Origin: Tritrichomonas musculus
Taxonomy: Eukaryota; Parabasalia; Tritrichomonadida; Tritrichomonadidae
Reading direction: 5' to 3'
DNA: 64,000 bases
NCBI GenBank assembly: GCA_039105265.1
Contig: JAPFFF010000019.1
Span: 1,644,501 to 1,708,500 of the forward strand
Below are positions 10,392 through 19,200 of the stretch, piece after piece (position 1 is the first letter of the stretch; every line of letters starts with the position of its first letter). A program made the position numbers and the translations under genes. A model generated the notes under the pieces. It saw nothing but the letters and a program-made list of their open reading frames with translations, ran no database searches and had not been told where the DNA came from.

Positions 10392-11194
10392 TGTAAATCA
10401 ATGAGGAGTAAATCAATAAATGTTTTTTTATAACATCTGAAATTATGTTATGATTTTATTTTATGATATATTATATTTATTTGATAAATTAGTATTTTTA
10501 ATTTGAATTATTACGTAAAAATAATATAATATAATATAATATAATATAATAAATAAATCAAATTATATTTGCAAATTCATTCATCATTCAAAGGTTTACA
10601 ATTTTTCAGAGAGGGCTTAAAACTTAAATGTATTTATATCTTTGATAAAAATAAATAAACATATTATTTTAAAAATAAAAAAAAAACAAATTGAAAAATT
10701 TTTTAAATAAATATTTTAACAAATAATAATAAAAATAATAGGTAAGTATATTGATCCAAATACTTTAAATTTTTTTTTAGTTTTTTTGAATTCCGATCAT
10801 TTTTTTTTTTTTTTGATTGTTTGTCATTTAACAATTACTAGATTTTCAACATAATTATCTAATTGTTATATATATATATATAATTATAATATATTGTTTA
10901 ATAATAGTTTGTTATAATTAAAAACAAAATAATTAAATTGTAATATGAAAATAGTATTATTTTTTATTATAAACATGTTTTAAAATTGTGATAATTGAAT
11001 AAATTTCATAACTTCAGTTATTCTATCTGAAAATTATTTCAAAATCAAACAATTTATTATATCTATTTGATGTTATTTTTTGCTAATTCTAAAGCATTTT
11101 TTTTATTGAATAAATATGTAAAATTCAACATCTTATCAAAAAGTTTTTTCGATAAATATCGTATTAAATAATTATCGTGTAACTATTATAATTT
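10392..11194. other. AT-rich spacer with a TAATA microsatellite
   Basis: This 803-bp spacer precedes the transporter gene. It contains a five-base microsatellite (ATAAT repeated about six times) near 10,515-10,550, several A- or T-runs, and a short (TA)n run near 10,868-10,881. I see no gene or RNA in it. Confidence 0.65.
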
Positions 11195-13108
11195 ATGAAT
11201 CGAACCGAATCACTTGAAGAGCCACTCAATCCAGCAGAGACTCAATATCATCAAGACGATAGCAATGATATTAATACAATTGATGGCGAATCCGGAAGAA
11301 ATTTAAGTCGAAAGGGGAGCATTAATTCTAATCCCAGCATTGAAGACCAAAATAATTCGAACCAAGAATCAAATAACAAATCAGTTATCGATTCCGAAAC
11401 CAATTTAATTTCGCCAAATAACGAACCAAAAAAGCGACGAGTTTTTACACCAGAAGATAAGAAACTTGGTGGCCATCCACCACTTATTACAATTTTTAGG
11501 CTTTGTGTTGGACCTTTGCTTTCACAAGTCACAAATGCGTTATATGGAATTATCACTACAATATGGATTTCAAAAGCATGCGGCGAAGATGGACTTTCAG
11601 CAGTTTCAATGATGAATGCATTTGATAATATTGGCCGTTCTTTTGGATTTTTCCTTGCAATTGCAGCTGCTACTCAAATATCTTTTTTATATGGCAAAGG
11701 AAACACTACAGAAGCCGGACAAATTATTGCAGATTTAATCAGAATGTCATTTGTATGTGGTGCCATCACTGCTGGAATTCTCATTCCAGTTTTAAGACCA
11801 GTTGCAAAATGGTTTGGTGCAGACGAGAAAATAACCCAACTTGGTATTGATTATATGCTTCCATTAAATATCTGTGCATTCAATTCTTGCCTTTTTATTG
11901 CATCAGGCGGCTTTTTACAAGGTGAAGGGCGAACTTTTCTTTTTGGAATGTCAAATGTGACATGCTTATGCCTTAACATGGCAATTTTGGATCCAATTTT
12001 TCTCTTTGTTTTCAAGATGGGTATCCGAGGTGCTTCAATAGCAACAGTTTTCTCAGAACTCCTTCCTGGGATGACTATTGTAATTCTCTTTTATTGCCAT
12101 AAATTTGGTGTTAAACCAAAATTAAATCAATTATTTAAAAAATTCAGTCCAAATACATGGTCAGCATTAAAAGTAGGCTTCAGTTCTCTCATCGCTCAAT
12201 TATCTGGATGTGTCCCCAGCATTGTTGTTCGTAAATATATGGGCCTTGGAGCTGGAGACAATCCCCAAGACTTTGCAGATGTCATGGCTGGATTTAATGC
12301 TGCCATTCGTATATCCAATTTAACCTTTTCAATTTTTCAAGCCATTTCACAGGCCTTTATTCCAGCTGCTTCATACTCATATGCAGCCAAAAGATATAAA
12401 AGATTTTTGATGCTCTCTCTCCACATGTTTTGGTTAATGTCACTTTGGGGCACAATTACATCAATTGTCACTTGGACGATTCCACGCCAACTTTCAATGA
12501 TGTTTTCTAAAGAAGAGAGTTACTTAAGATATGCCGAAAGGATGGTTGCTTATAATAATGCAGTTGGTCCTTTAATGAGTGTCAAAATGGTCGCACAATC
12601 AATGCTTCAATCTTTACAATTAGGACCACGAGCTACCATTTTGTCGTTCATTAATAATTTTGTCAATATCATCGTCTTTAATTACATACTCTATTATACT
12701 AATCCTCACGATGGAGCTAGAATCATCTGGTGCTACCCACTCGCTCATATATCGAGCTGCGTTGTCAGTCCGTTCTTTTTATGGGGACCTTTGAGAAAGA
12801 TTTACAAGCTAATGAAGGAAGAAGACGCTGAAGCCGAATTCGCTAACATGAATGATGAAGGAAGCGAAATGGAAGATATAAGTGGTTATGCATATAATAA
12901 TATTGAAAATAATAATCATCAAGACGACTTAAGCAAACAACATGATAAGTTCGTGGAAAAGAATGAAAATGGTGAAGATAAACCTATTGATGCTGAAAAT
13001 CCAGAACAAGAAAAAAAACTATTGAATATTAAAATTGTTGGAAATGAAACAAATGAGTCACTAATAGAAAGCAGCGAAGAGAAATCATACGAACAAAATG
13101 AAAAATGA
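11195..13108 (+). CDS. MATE-family multidrug/toxin extrusion transporter
   Basis: This 637-aa membrane protein has a disordered, polar N-terminal tail (about 1-95), a core of about twelve hydrophobic segments (about 100-540) and a long acidic disordered C-terminal tail. The core opens with PLLSQVTNALYGIITTIWIS and continues with GEDGLSAVSMMNAFDNIG and FLAIAAATQISFLYGKGN, the pattern of the first membrane helices of MATE (MatE domain) antiporters. The halves repeat: a second MATE-like block starts near AFIPAASYSYAAKRYKRF (about 388). Members export organic cations and drugs in exchange for H+ or Na+, usually at the plasma membrane or a vacuole. The family is expanded in parasites. The substrate is unknown. 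The N- and C-terminal tails are longer than in bacterial members. Confidence 0.9.
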   Translation: MNRTESLEEPLNPAETQYHQDDSNDINTIDGESGRNLSRKGSINSNPSIEDQNNSNQESNNKSVIDSETNLISPNNEPKKRRVFTPEDKKLGGHPPLITIFRLCVGPLLSQVTNALYGIITTIWISKACGEDGLSAVSMMNAFDNIGRSFGFFLAIAAATQISFLYGKGNTTEAGQIIADLIRMSFVCGAITAGILIPVLRPVAKWFGADEKITQLGIDYMLPLNICAFNSCLFIASGGFLQGEGRTFLFGMSNVTCLCLNMAILDPIFLFVFKMGIRGASIATVFSELLPGMTIVILFYCHKFGVKPKLNQLFKKFSPNTWSALKVGFSSLIAQLSGCVPSIVVRKYMGLGAGDNPQDFADVMAGFNAAIRISNLTFSIFQAISQAFIPAASYSYAAKRYKRFLMLSLHMFWLMSLWGTITSIVTWTIPRQLSMMFSKEESYLRYAERMVAYNNAVGPLMSVKMVAQSMLQSLQLGPRATILSFINNFVNIIVFNYILYYTNPHDGARIIWCYPLAHISSCVVSPFFLWGPLRKIYKLMKEEDAEAEFANMNDEGSEMEDISGYAYNNIENNNHQDDLSKQHDKFVEKNENGEDKPIDAENPEQEKKLLNIKIVGNETNESLIESSEEKSYEQNEK

Positions 13109-13286
13109 TAAAAAAGAAGATTAATAAGGTGCTTTCTTTAAGGAATGCACTTTAAAGTTATCTTTTTAATATGAATATCTCAGCTTTCATAATGAAGATC
13201 ACTAGTGATTTTTTTATTCATCATGTTATTAAAGGATTTAGCTTATTATACATATACATTTATTTATGATGTTTTATTTCAATATA

Positions 13287-13909
13287 AAGTCGAATTCAAA
13301 AAGATTGGGACAACTTCTCAATTAAATTCTGATAAAAGTGAAAAACACAATCTTCTTTTCAATTAATTTTTTTTCTTTATTTATTGAGTTATATTTACTA
13401 AATTTCCAATCAATAATGAAAAAATGTTTCCAATACGAGCCAAAACATATATTACTGAACTTTCAATTTACAGCACAATACTTAAAAATCGATGATCATC
13501 AACTATTATGTAAATTTATGATCAAAATATAGTATTTGAGCAAGTGTTTACAAAAGAAATTCTATTTTAATGTCATTGCAGGCTTTGCAATGCGTTTTCT
13601 AGCGAATTTGTGCAAAGATCTATGATAATTTTCACCAAAGATTAGGTAAATTGTATTTTTTTGAGGATTTTTTCCTTACAAAATATAGATTAATGATAGA
13701 TACAACATTAACCATATGCAAAAATATATGTTTTTATATAAAAATGATTCTTTTTTTCTTTGTTTTTTTATTATTTTCCCCTTTTTCCCCTTTAGCAATT
13801 CAATTTTTTTCAATATATCTCACAAAAAAAATCATTCATGCTGGGACAAAATTGAATACTTTTCAGTATATATTTAAATAGTTTGTCCCAAGCTTTTTGA
13901 ATTCGACTT
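13287..13909. mobile_element. MITE-like DNA element with TA target duplication
   Basis: About 27-bp terminal inverted repeats are visible. The left end reads AAGTCGAATTCAAAAAG and then continues ATTGGGACAA. The right end is its complement, with one mismatch in the aligned core. TA dinucleotides flank both ends (13,285-13,286 and 13,910-13,911), as expected for Tc1/mariner-type insertion. The 623-bp interior is AT-rich and encodes no transposase that I can recognise, so it is a non-autonomous element. The short frames inside are low-complexity and not convincing genes. Confidence 0.75.
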
Positions 13910-13915
13910 TACATA

Positions 13916-14036
13916 AACTGGTACGCAAATTTTCGGACAATTCAAATTTTAATGAACTTTTCAAATATTGAATTGATTATTTTAATAATTCAATGAATTG
14001 AATAGTACGATAAAGTACGAAATTTGCGTACCAGTT
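13916..14036. mobile_element. Very short MITE-like palindrome (121 bp)
   Basis: The two ends are inverted copies: AACTGGTACGCAAATTT at the left and its exact complement at the right, with TA flanking both (13,914-13,915 and 14,037-14,038). The identity extends two more bases outward on both sides. The roughly 85-bp middle is AT-rich. It lies 6 bp from the larger MITE and is probably an independent TA-targeting element of a different family. Confidence 0.65.
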
Positions 14037-14147
14037 TATGCATATATTTATGATATTTATAAAATTGTTAACTTTTTCAATGATAAAATTGTTAAATTCG
14101 TTACTTTTTACAACATCTCTTATAATGTTTTATTTCTTTGATAGATT

Positions 14148-14209
14148 TCCTCCCTAACTCAGTTGGTTAGAGTGTCAGACTGTTAATCTGGAAGTCGTGT
14201 GTTCGATTC
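14148..14209 (+). tRNA. tRNA-Asn(GTT), 5' part only (broken gene)
   Basis: The sequence folds as a tRNA up to position 61: acceptor 5' strand TCCTCCC (14,148-14,154), D-arm ACTC/GAGT, anticodon stem TCAGA/TCTGG with loop CTGTTAA (anticodon GTT at 14,182-14,184), and T-arm 5' strand GTGTG followed by loop TTCGATT. The bases after it do not pair. The missing 3' strand (CACAC GGGAGGA G), which pairs perfectly with GTGTG and TCCTCCC, is found 95 bp downstream and again after each element of the array. The gene is thus split at the T-loop/T-stem boundary, and the DNA directly attached here is the 3' end of a family-B LINE. This copy cannot make a normal tRNA. Confidence 0.9.
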
Positions 14210-14303
14210 TTCATCGACTTCTAACTGTGAATGAGCCATCACTCACGCTTCTTTTATGCACGATTACGTGCTTTCTTACTCTAATGGTTTTTAATAAACA
14301 ATC
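14210..14303 (+). mobile_element. 3' remnant of LINE family B
   Basis: This stretch equals the 3' end of LINE B (30,341-30,427): the last codons of the ORF, the GTGAGTGA/TCACTCAC hairpin (here with one A/G change) and the tail ending TTTAATAAACAATC. It is followed by a tRNA 3' half. At the left junction the tRNA loop (TTCGATTC) and the LINE (TTCAGATTC) share GATTC, a microhomology typical of 5'-truncated LINE insertion or of a deletion that removed the rest of the element. Identity continues without interruption into S1, as it does from LINE B into S3. Confidence 0.85.
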
Positions 14304-14326
14304 CACACGGGAGGAGATTTTTTTTT
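14304..14326 (+). repeat. tRNA-Asn 3' half plus T-run, copy 1
   Basis: CACACGGGAGGAG (T-stem 3' strand, acceptor 3' strand and discriminator G) is followed by A and nine T, a Pol III terminator. It completes the tRNA-Asn 5' part at 14,148-14,209 and marks the 3' junction of the LINE B remnant. Confidence 0.9.
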
Positions 14327-15179
14327 CATCTTTTTATTTTCGAGGTTTTGGTTAACTCTAGCTACATATTCGTGATCAGCACCTTCTACTGAGTCGATTG
14401 ATACCACTCTTCTCGACTTTTCTCAAAATTTTCAAAACTGATTTCAATTATATTAGAACTCATATCACAAAGTCCGACCACTCGATATATCACTCAGTTA
14501 TACTACCTTAGTTCATTACAATTTATCAATCTCAGCTCTTAACGTTATACTTGTCATTCGATCAGAGATATATTCTTTAACCAAAATCTCATTCTTTTAC
14601 TCTTATGTTATTATTCTCCTCACTCTCATGTCGTTTATTCCTTCGATCACGCTGTTCTCAGACTCCTTACATCCTTATTCAATTTTTCTCTTCGCCTCAT
14701 TTATCAGCGTTATACTTTTATGCTATTTTATTTATCCTTTGTACAGATCGAAGTAAAATAAATGTTTACGGAGTCATTTTTTTTTACGAGGCCACTTGAT
14801 GATTCTTATCTCTTCCGGGCCCTCAAGAGTGCTTGACGGCTGCCGATTAAACTTTGACGGATATATATATCCTATTTAAGTTGCTATGGCTCAATGCGTC
14901 TATAGACTCAACGGATGGATGCCCATGAGATCCATTCAGACGACGATCATATGGCTTTCAATTGTTGATCGTTCATTATTCAATTAATACTCGTTCCCTC
15001 TCAATTAATTGAATATTTTTTTAATTGTTCTGTTGCTCCTTATGTTCAAGTTGGTCTCACTTTAAAGGTTTAAGCATACCTTTTTTTTCTTACAAAATTG
15101 CTTTTTTTGATTGAAAGTTTTGCGAACTTTCGCTTCCTTTTTGCTTTTATGCATTTCTAACCGCTTTTAATAAACAAAC
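14327..15179 (+). mobile_element. Short non-autonomous unit S1 (type 1)
   Basis: This 853-bp unit is bounded by tRNA-Asn 3' halves on both sides. Its first ~110 bp resemble the start of LINE B (the stretch corresponding to SA...ESIDT of the LINE protein is recognisable), but the ATG reads AGG and a stop follows, so it is not coding there. The middle is unrelated to the LINE ORF. A 64-codon frame (14,605-14,799) is hydrophobic and unconvincing. The 3' end has a GAAAGTT-TTGCG-AACTTTC hairpin (15,113-15,131) and the tail TTTTAATAAACAAAC shared in form with the LINEs. It is probably mobilised by the LINE machinery. Three near-identical copies lie at 30,451-33,050. Confidence 0.75.
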
Positions 15180-15202
15180 CACACGGGAGGAGATTTTTTT
15201 TT
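15180..15202 (+). repeat. tRNA-Asn 3' half plus T-run, copy 2
   Basis: CACACGGGAGGAGA and nine T separate S1 from S2. Confidence 0.9.
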
Positions 15203-16254
15203 CATTTTTATTTTCGAGGTTTACGCAGGCAATAACTAGATATTCGTAATCAGTGCACTGAGCTGATTCGTATGGTGCCCTCAGATCGTTGTTTCGTCCG
15301 AATTTTCCAAACTGATTTCAATTATATGTAGGGTCACCTCACAAAGTCCGACCACTGGACTTACCACAATATTATACTGTTGTTTCTTATCTCATATTAT
15401 CAATCTCAGCTCTTAACGTTATATCTCATACTCAATCAGTTATATGCAATTTCAAATATACCTCTCAAAACTTACTCTAATGATATTATACTCTTCCTTC
15501 TCACTTTGTTTATTCCAGTTTCCTTCGATCGCGCCTTTCTGTTCCCTTGGTTTCCTACTTTTCGTGACTCCATTCTCATTTTACAATTTCTCTCAATTTT
15601 CTCAAATATACAAGGCGTTATACAGTATGAAGACGATTCTCACGGACAGATCGAAGTAAATTGCTACTTATTTTTACTCTTTTAGTTTATTCATTTTTAT
15701 ACATGGAGTCATCTTTCAGTGAGTCTGCTTGTGATTTCAATGATCACACTGCCTTGATGAAAGAATCAAAAGACAGCAGTCAACAAGCGTCTACGGTAAA
15801 GGATCTCCGCAAGATGCTGCCTGACACATGTCGCGTGACTCTACTGAAGGGCGCTCAATGAGCCCGTTCGTTCTCACATTTAAGTTCTTGTTCAATTGTT
15901 TTATCCGTTACTCATTGTTCCTCATTTTCAGATCTCAATCTGATATCCTCAGTTACATTGTTACATTGTTTCAAGTTCTTTGTTCTTTAGACGCGTTGTT
16001 TTACATCAGACTCGGAAACCATCGCTGGTTGTAACACAACCCGTCCTCAGAATGATCTGTGTTGCTCAATGATCATTTTTTGGCGACCGTTTATTCCAAG
16101 TCTGACTCATTACTTGAAGTCTTTTTGGACCTTTTAACTTCAAGTTTTACCTTTTTCCTTTTATTTTCCTTTTTTTTCTTAAAGCTTATGCCTAGCTTTT
16201 TTTTATTAATTGCTTAATCGCAAAACTCTTAAAGCATTTAATAAACATTTAATC
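15203..16254 (+). mobile_element. Short non-autonomous unit S2 (type 2)
   Basis: This 1,052-bp unit is also bounded by tRNA-Asn 3' halves. It shares the 5' start with S1 (TTTATTTTCGAGGTTT), the inverted pair AATCAG/CTGATT (15,248-15,268), the phrase AAAGTCCGACCACT and the phrase ACAGATCGAAGTAAA, but most of the sequence is diverged and longer. The 3' end carries an AAAGCT-TATGCCT-AGCTTT hairpin (16,181-16,199) and the tail TTTAATAAACATTTAATC. It is a second family of short partner element. It contains one small frame described separately. Confidence 0.75.
15703..15861 (+). CDS. Small ORF in S2 (52 aa), unrecognised
   Basis: The frame from the ATG at 15,703 encodes a polar, Ser/Asp/Lys-rich peptide (starts MESSFSESACDFND, ends LLKGAQ). 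In S1-type units the matching position has ACG in place of ATG and the frame is not kept, so it is either specific to S2 or already lost in S1. No domain is recognisable. It may be a real small protein or chance; the balanced amino-acid composition, unlike the low-complexity frames nearby, is the only argument for it. Confidence 0.3.
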   Translation: MESSFSESACDFNDHTALMKESKDSSQQASTVKDLRKMLPDTCRVTLLKGAQ

Positions 16255-16277
16255 CACACGGGAGGAGATTTTTTTTT
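16255..16277 (+). repeat. tRNA-Asn 3' half plus T-run, copy 3
   Basis: CACACGGGAGGAGA and nine T separate S2 from LINE A. LINE A begins directly after the T-run. Confidence 0.9.
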
Positions 16278-16288
16278 ATTTTGCAAAT

Positions 16289-19200
16289 ATGTTGATCTAC
16301 CCAACGAAAAGTAGATTTTTGGAATCAGCAGAAGATACTGATTCGTTTGATTCCACTCCGGAAAAAATCGGTGAAAATTTTTTTAATAATCGAGATATCA
16401 TGACCGATAGGTGTCACAATCCTACCCATATTCACAACAGCAATTGCAATTCCGATAACAAATACGATGGAGGTTTTAAGATTCCTTGTTCTAGGGAACA
16501 GATATCCCATCATCCAAAACTCAATAAGTTCGACTTTTTCAAAGACAATTCGCTACTAGACGACCTTGACTCCTCGTATAAAACAAGATACGCAACTCAA
16601 ATCTCACCCCGCAAAAAAGATACTAGCAGATATCCTAGTGATGATGTGAAGCTGCGGCTCCCGCCGGTTGGACCAGCTTCACAATCACTTTCCAAGTGTC
16701 CTGATGACGATATGACCAATTTCAAGCACATTAATTCAGATTCAGAAAAAAGTGATAATAGTGATCAAATATCAATTTCCGATGAAGAAATTGAGGAACC
16801 TGAAACTATTTTCTGCAATTCAAATAATCCTTCTAGAGGGACAGAAGTGCTCTTACAGTCGGGTGTTCACTATAACCCGTCGAATTCTGATGGAGTTCCT
16901 AACCCATCATGGATCGTTGTTACGTGCGATCCTTCATTGATTTCTCGTTGTCCTCTTGCTTATAATATGAATGAGAAGTCATCCGAAGGAATTCTGGTTG
17001 CTCGAGGACAATTGATCATTTCCGATGAGCAACCAAAATTCGACAGGAATCGACCAGCAATCCCATCAACGGATGAAGAACTTCGTTTAAATGCTTTTGA
17101 TCCCTATTCTTTCGTTCCTTCGTCTAGCATTCGAACGGTTCCATTCAATTTTCACTCAAAATGTTCCCCGTTTGCTTCGCATGTGTCCAACATCGTTAAT
17201 TCGCTCTTTCTCTCAGGAACATGCAACATCGGGTGCAACACATCTCACTTCACCGACATTTCACATCACATGTCATGGAGTTACATCAATAATAATAACT
17301 TTTATTTCCTTTCTTCGCAGCACATTGATACGCGTGATATTGTTAATTCTTACTCACCAAACTCAGCAGCTAATATTAGTAGTCAATCAGCTGGTGCCAT
17401 CTCTCAACCTGCTGACTCAAACACGTTTGAGAACAACCATGTTGTGAGTGCTGATACTCACAATGTTGAATCTGTTGCTAATCACGCTGTTGACGTTGAC
17501 AATCAGATTGTCAAGTCAACAGCTCACGTCGCTCATCACGCTGTTGACGTTGACAATCAGACTGTCAAGTCAACAGCTCACGTCGCTCATCACGCTGTTG
17601 ACGTTGACAATCAGATTGTCAAGTCAACAGCTCACGTCGCTCATCACGCTGTTGACGTTGACAATCAGACTGTCAAGTCAACAGCTCACGTCGCTCATCA
17701 CGCTGTTGACGTTGACAATCAGATTGTCAAGTCAACAGCTCACGTCGCTCATCATGCTGTTGACGTTGACAATCAGATTGTCAAGTCAACAGCTCACGTC
17801 GCTCATCATGCTGTTGACGTTGACAATCAGATTGTCAAGTCAACAGCTCACGTCGCTCATCACGCTGTTGACGTTGACAATCAGATTGTCACGTCAACAG
17901 CTCACGTCGCTCATCATGCTGTTGACGTTGACAATCAGATTGTCAAGTCAACAGCTCACGTCGCTCATCATGCTGTTGACGTTGACAATCAGACTGTCAC
18001 GTCAACAGCTCACGTCGCTCATCACACTGTTGACGTTGACAATCAGATTGTCAAGTCAACAGCTCACGTCGCTCATCATGCTGTTGACGTTGACAATCAG
18101 ACTGTCACGTCAACAGCTCACGTCGCTCACCACAACGTTGACGTTGACAACCAAACCGTCACGTCAACGGCTCACATCACTCATCACGCTGTTGGCGTCG
18201 ACGATCGGGTTGTCACGTCAACTGCTCACATCGATCATCATCAAGTAGTCACGAAGGAGAAAGTCATCACTTCCGTCATCGAAGTGCCTAAGTTCGTCTT
18301 CGAGTTCAATGAGAAGGTGGTCCCTTTATTTACTCTCGCAGGTGATCACTCATCATTCAATTCATCCTCTGACTCTCGAAGCAATTCATTAGGCACACAG
18401 ACTTCATCCACTAGTACGAGTAGTACTATTAGTGGTGCAGAAGACTTCTCCGAGGTGCGTTCTCAATCAGAACGCACCGATCACTCTGATGATGATGATC
18501 GCAACGGTAGTAATGATGGATGTTCTTCACCGTCAAGGGACGATAGGATTTCTATTGAATGGATTGTGGATGAGCTGTCCAAAATCAATTCTAAAGCAGA
18601 ATTGACCTCGCTCATCGACCAACTTCAGGTTGGTAATATTGACATGTCTCCTTTCGCTGATGTTGTTGATGTAAATGTTCCTATCGTCCTTCTGATGTAT
18701 CAGAAGTGTAGATGGTTGGGTGTTGGGCAGTTTTATTGCCCTTGTTGCGACAAAACGTTCCCTACATGTGCCTCGTTATCATTCCACCTGAGGTCGCTGC
18801 ATGTAACGAATGGGGTTCCAATTGAACAGGCGGCTTTTGAATACATAATTGGTCGTAAGTTAAGATGGAAGATTGACTCGCCTCATCTTCCGGCAGATGC
18901 TCCACATTATCGGACCATTTACGTTTGTCCTGTGAGTGACTGTAACTATCTTGTGAGTCGGGCGAATTCGTTGAGCAGCCATATCGGTTCGGCTCATCAG
19001 GATCTTGAAGCTCTCAAAAGAGAAGTGGGTGTTTTCTGGGCAATGAACATCCTGCATGCTAGAAGATGCAGATGTTTACTTGCAACACGGGATGTCTTTC
19101 ATGATCTGCGTGGTTCGATGTGTTCAACTTGCAGTGACTTCATTGGAAAAGACAAAGTCACTGTCAAGCAACACTCTAACAGATCTCATCCAGCATCCAA

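Noticed and set aside
13338-13881. Short frames inside the 623-bp MITE as a transposase
   Set aside because: They are AT-driven Phe/Ile/Lys-rich frames without any DDE or helix-turn-helix signature.
14605-14799. The 64-codon hydrophobic frame repeated in all S1-type units
   Set aside because: It is preserved only because the units are nearly identical. The composition (Leu, Phe, Ser) is what T/C-rich DNA gives by chance, and S2 does not keep it.
16255-16350. HDV-like self-cleaving ribozyme at the 5' end of the LINEs, as known for R2
   Set aside because: I could not build a convincing nested double pseudoknot from the first ~90 bases; only the single GAATCAG/CTGATTC pair is clear. A covariance-model search would decide.
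17480-18235. CRISPR-like regular repeat array
   Set aside because: The 54-bp units are contiguous, in frame and without spacers; this is a coding tandem repeat in a eukaryotic LINE.
17448-18248. A 266-codon Leu/Thr/Ser-rich frame overlapping the LINE A repeats (and a 176-codon one in LINE C)
   Set aside because: It is the +1 shadow of the 54-bp repeat. Any open frame over a perfect repeat of length divisible by three stays open. The protein is low-complexity and LINE B has nothing like it.
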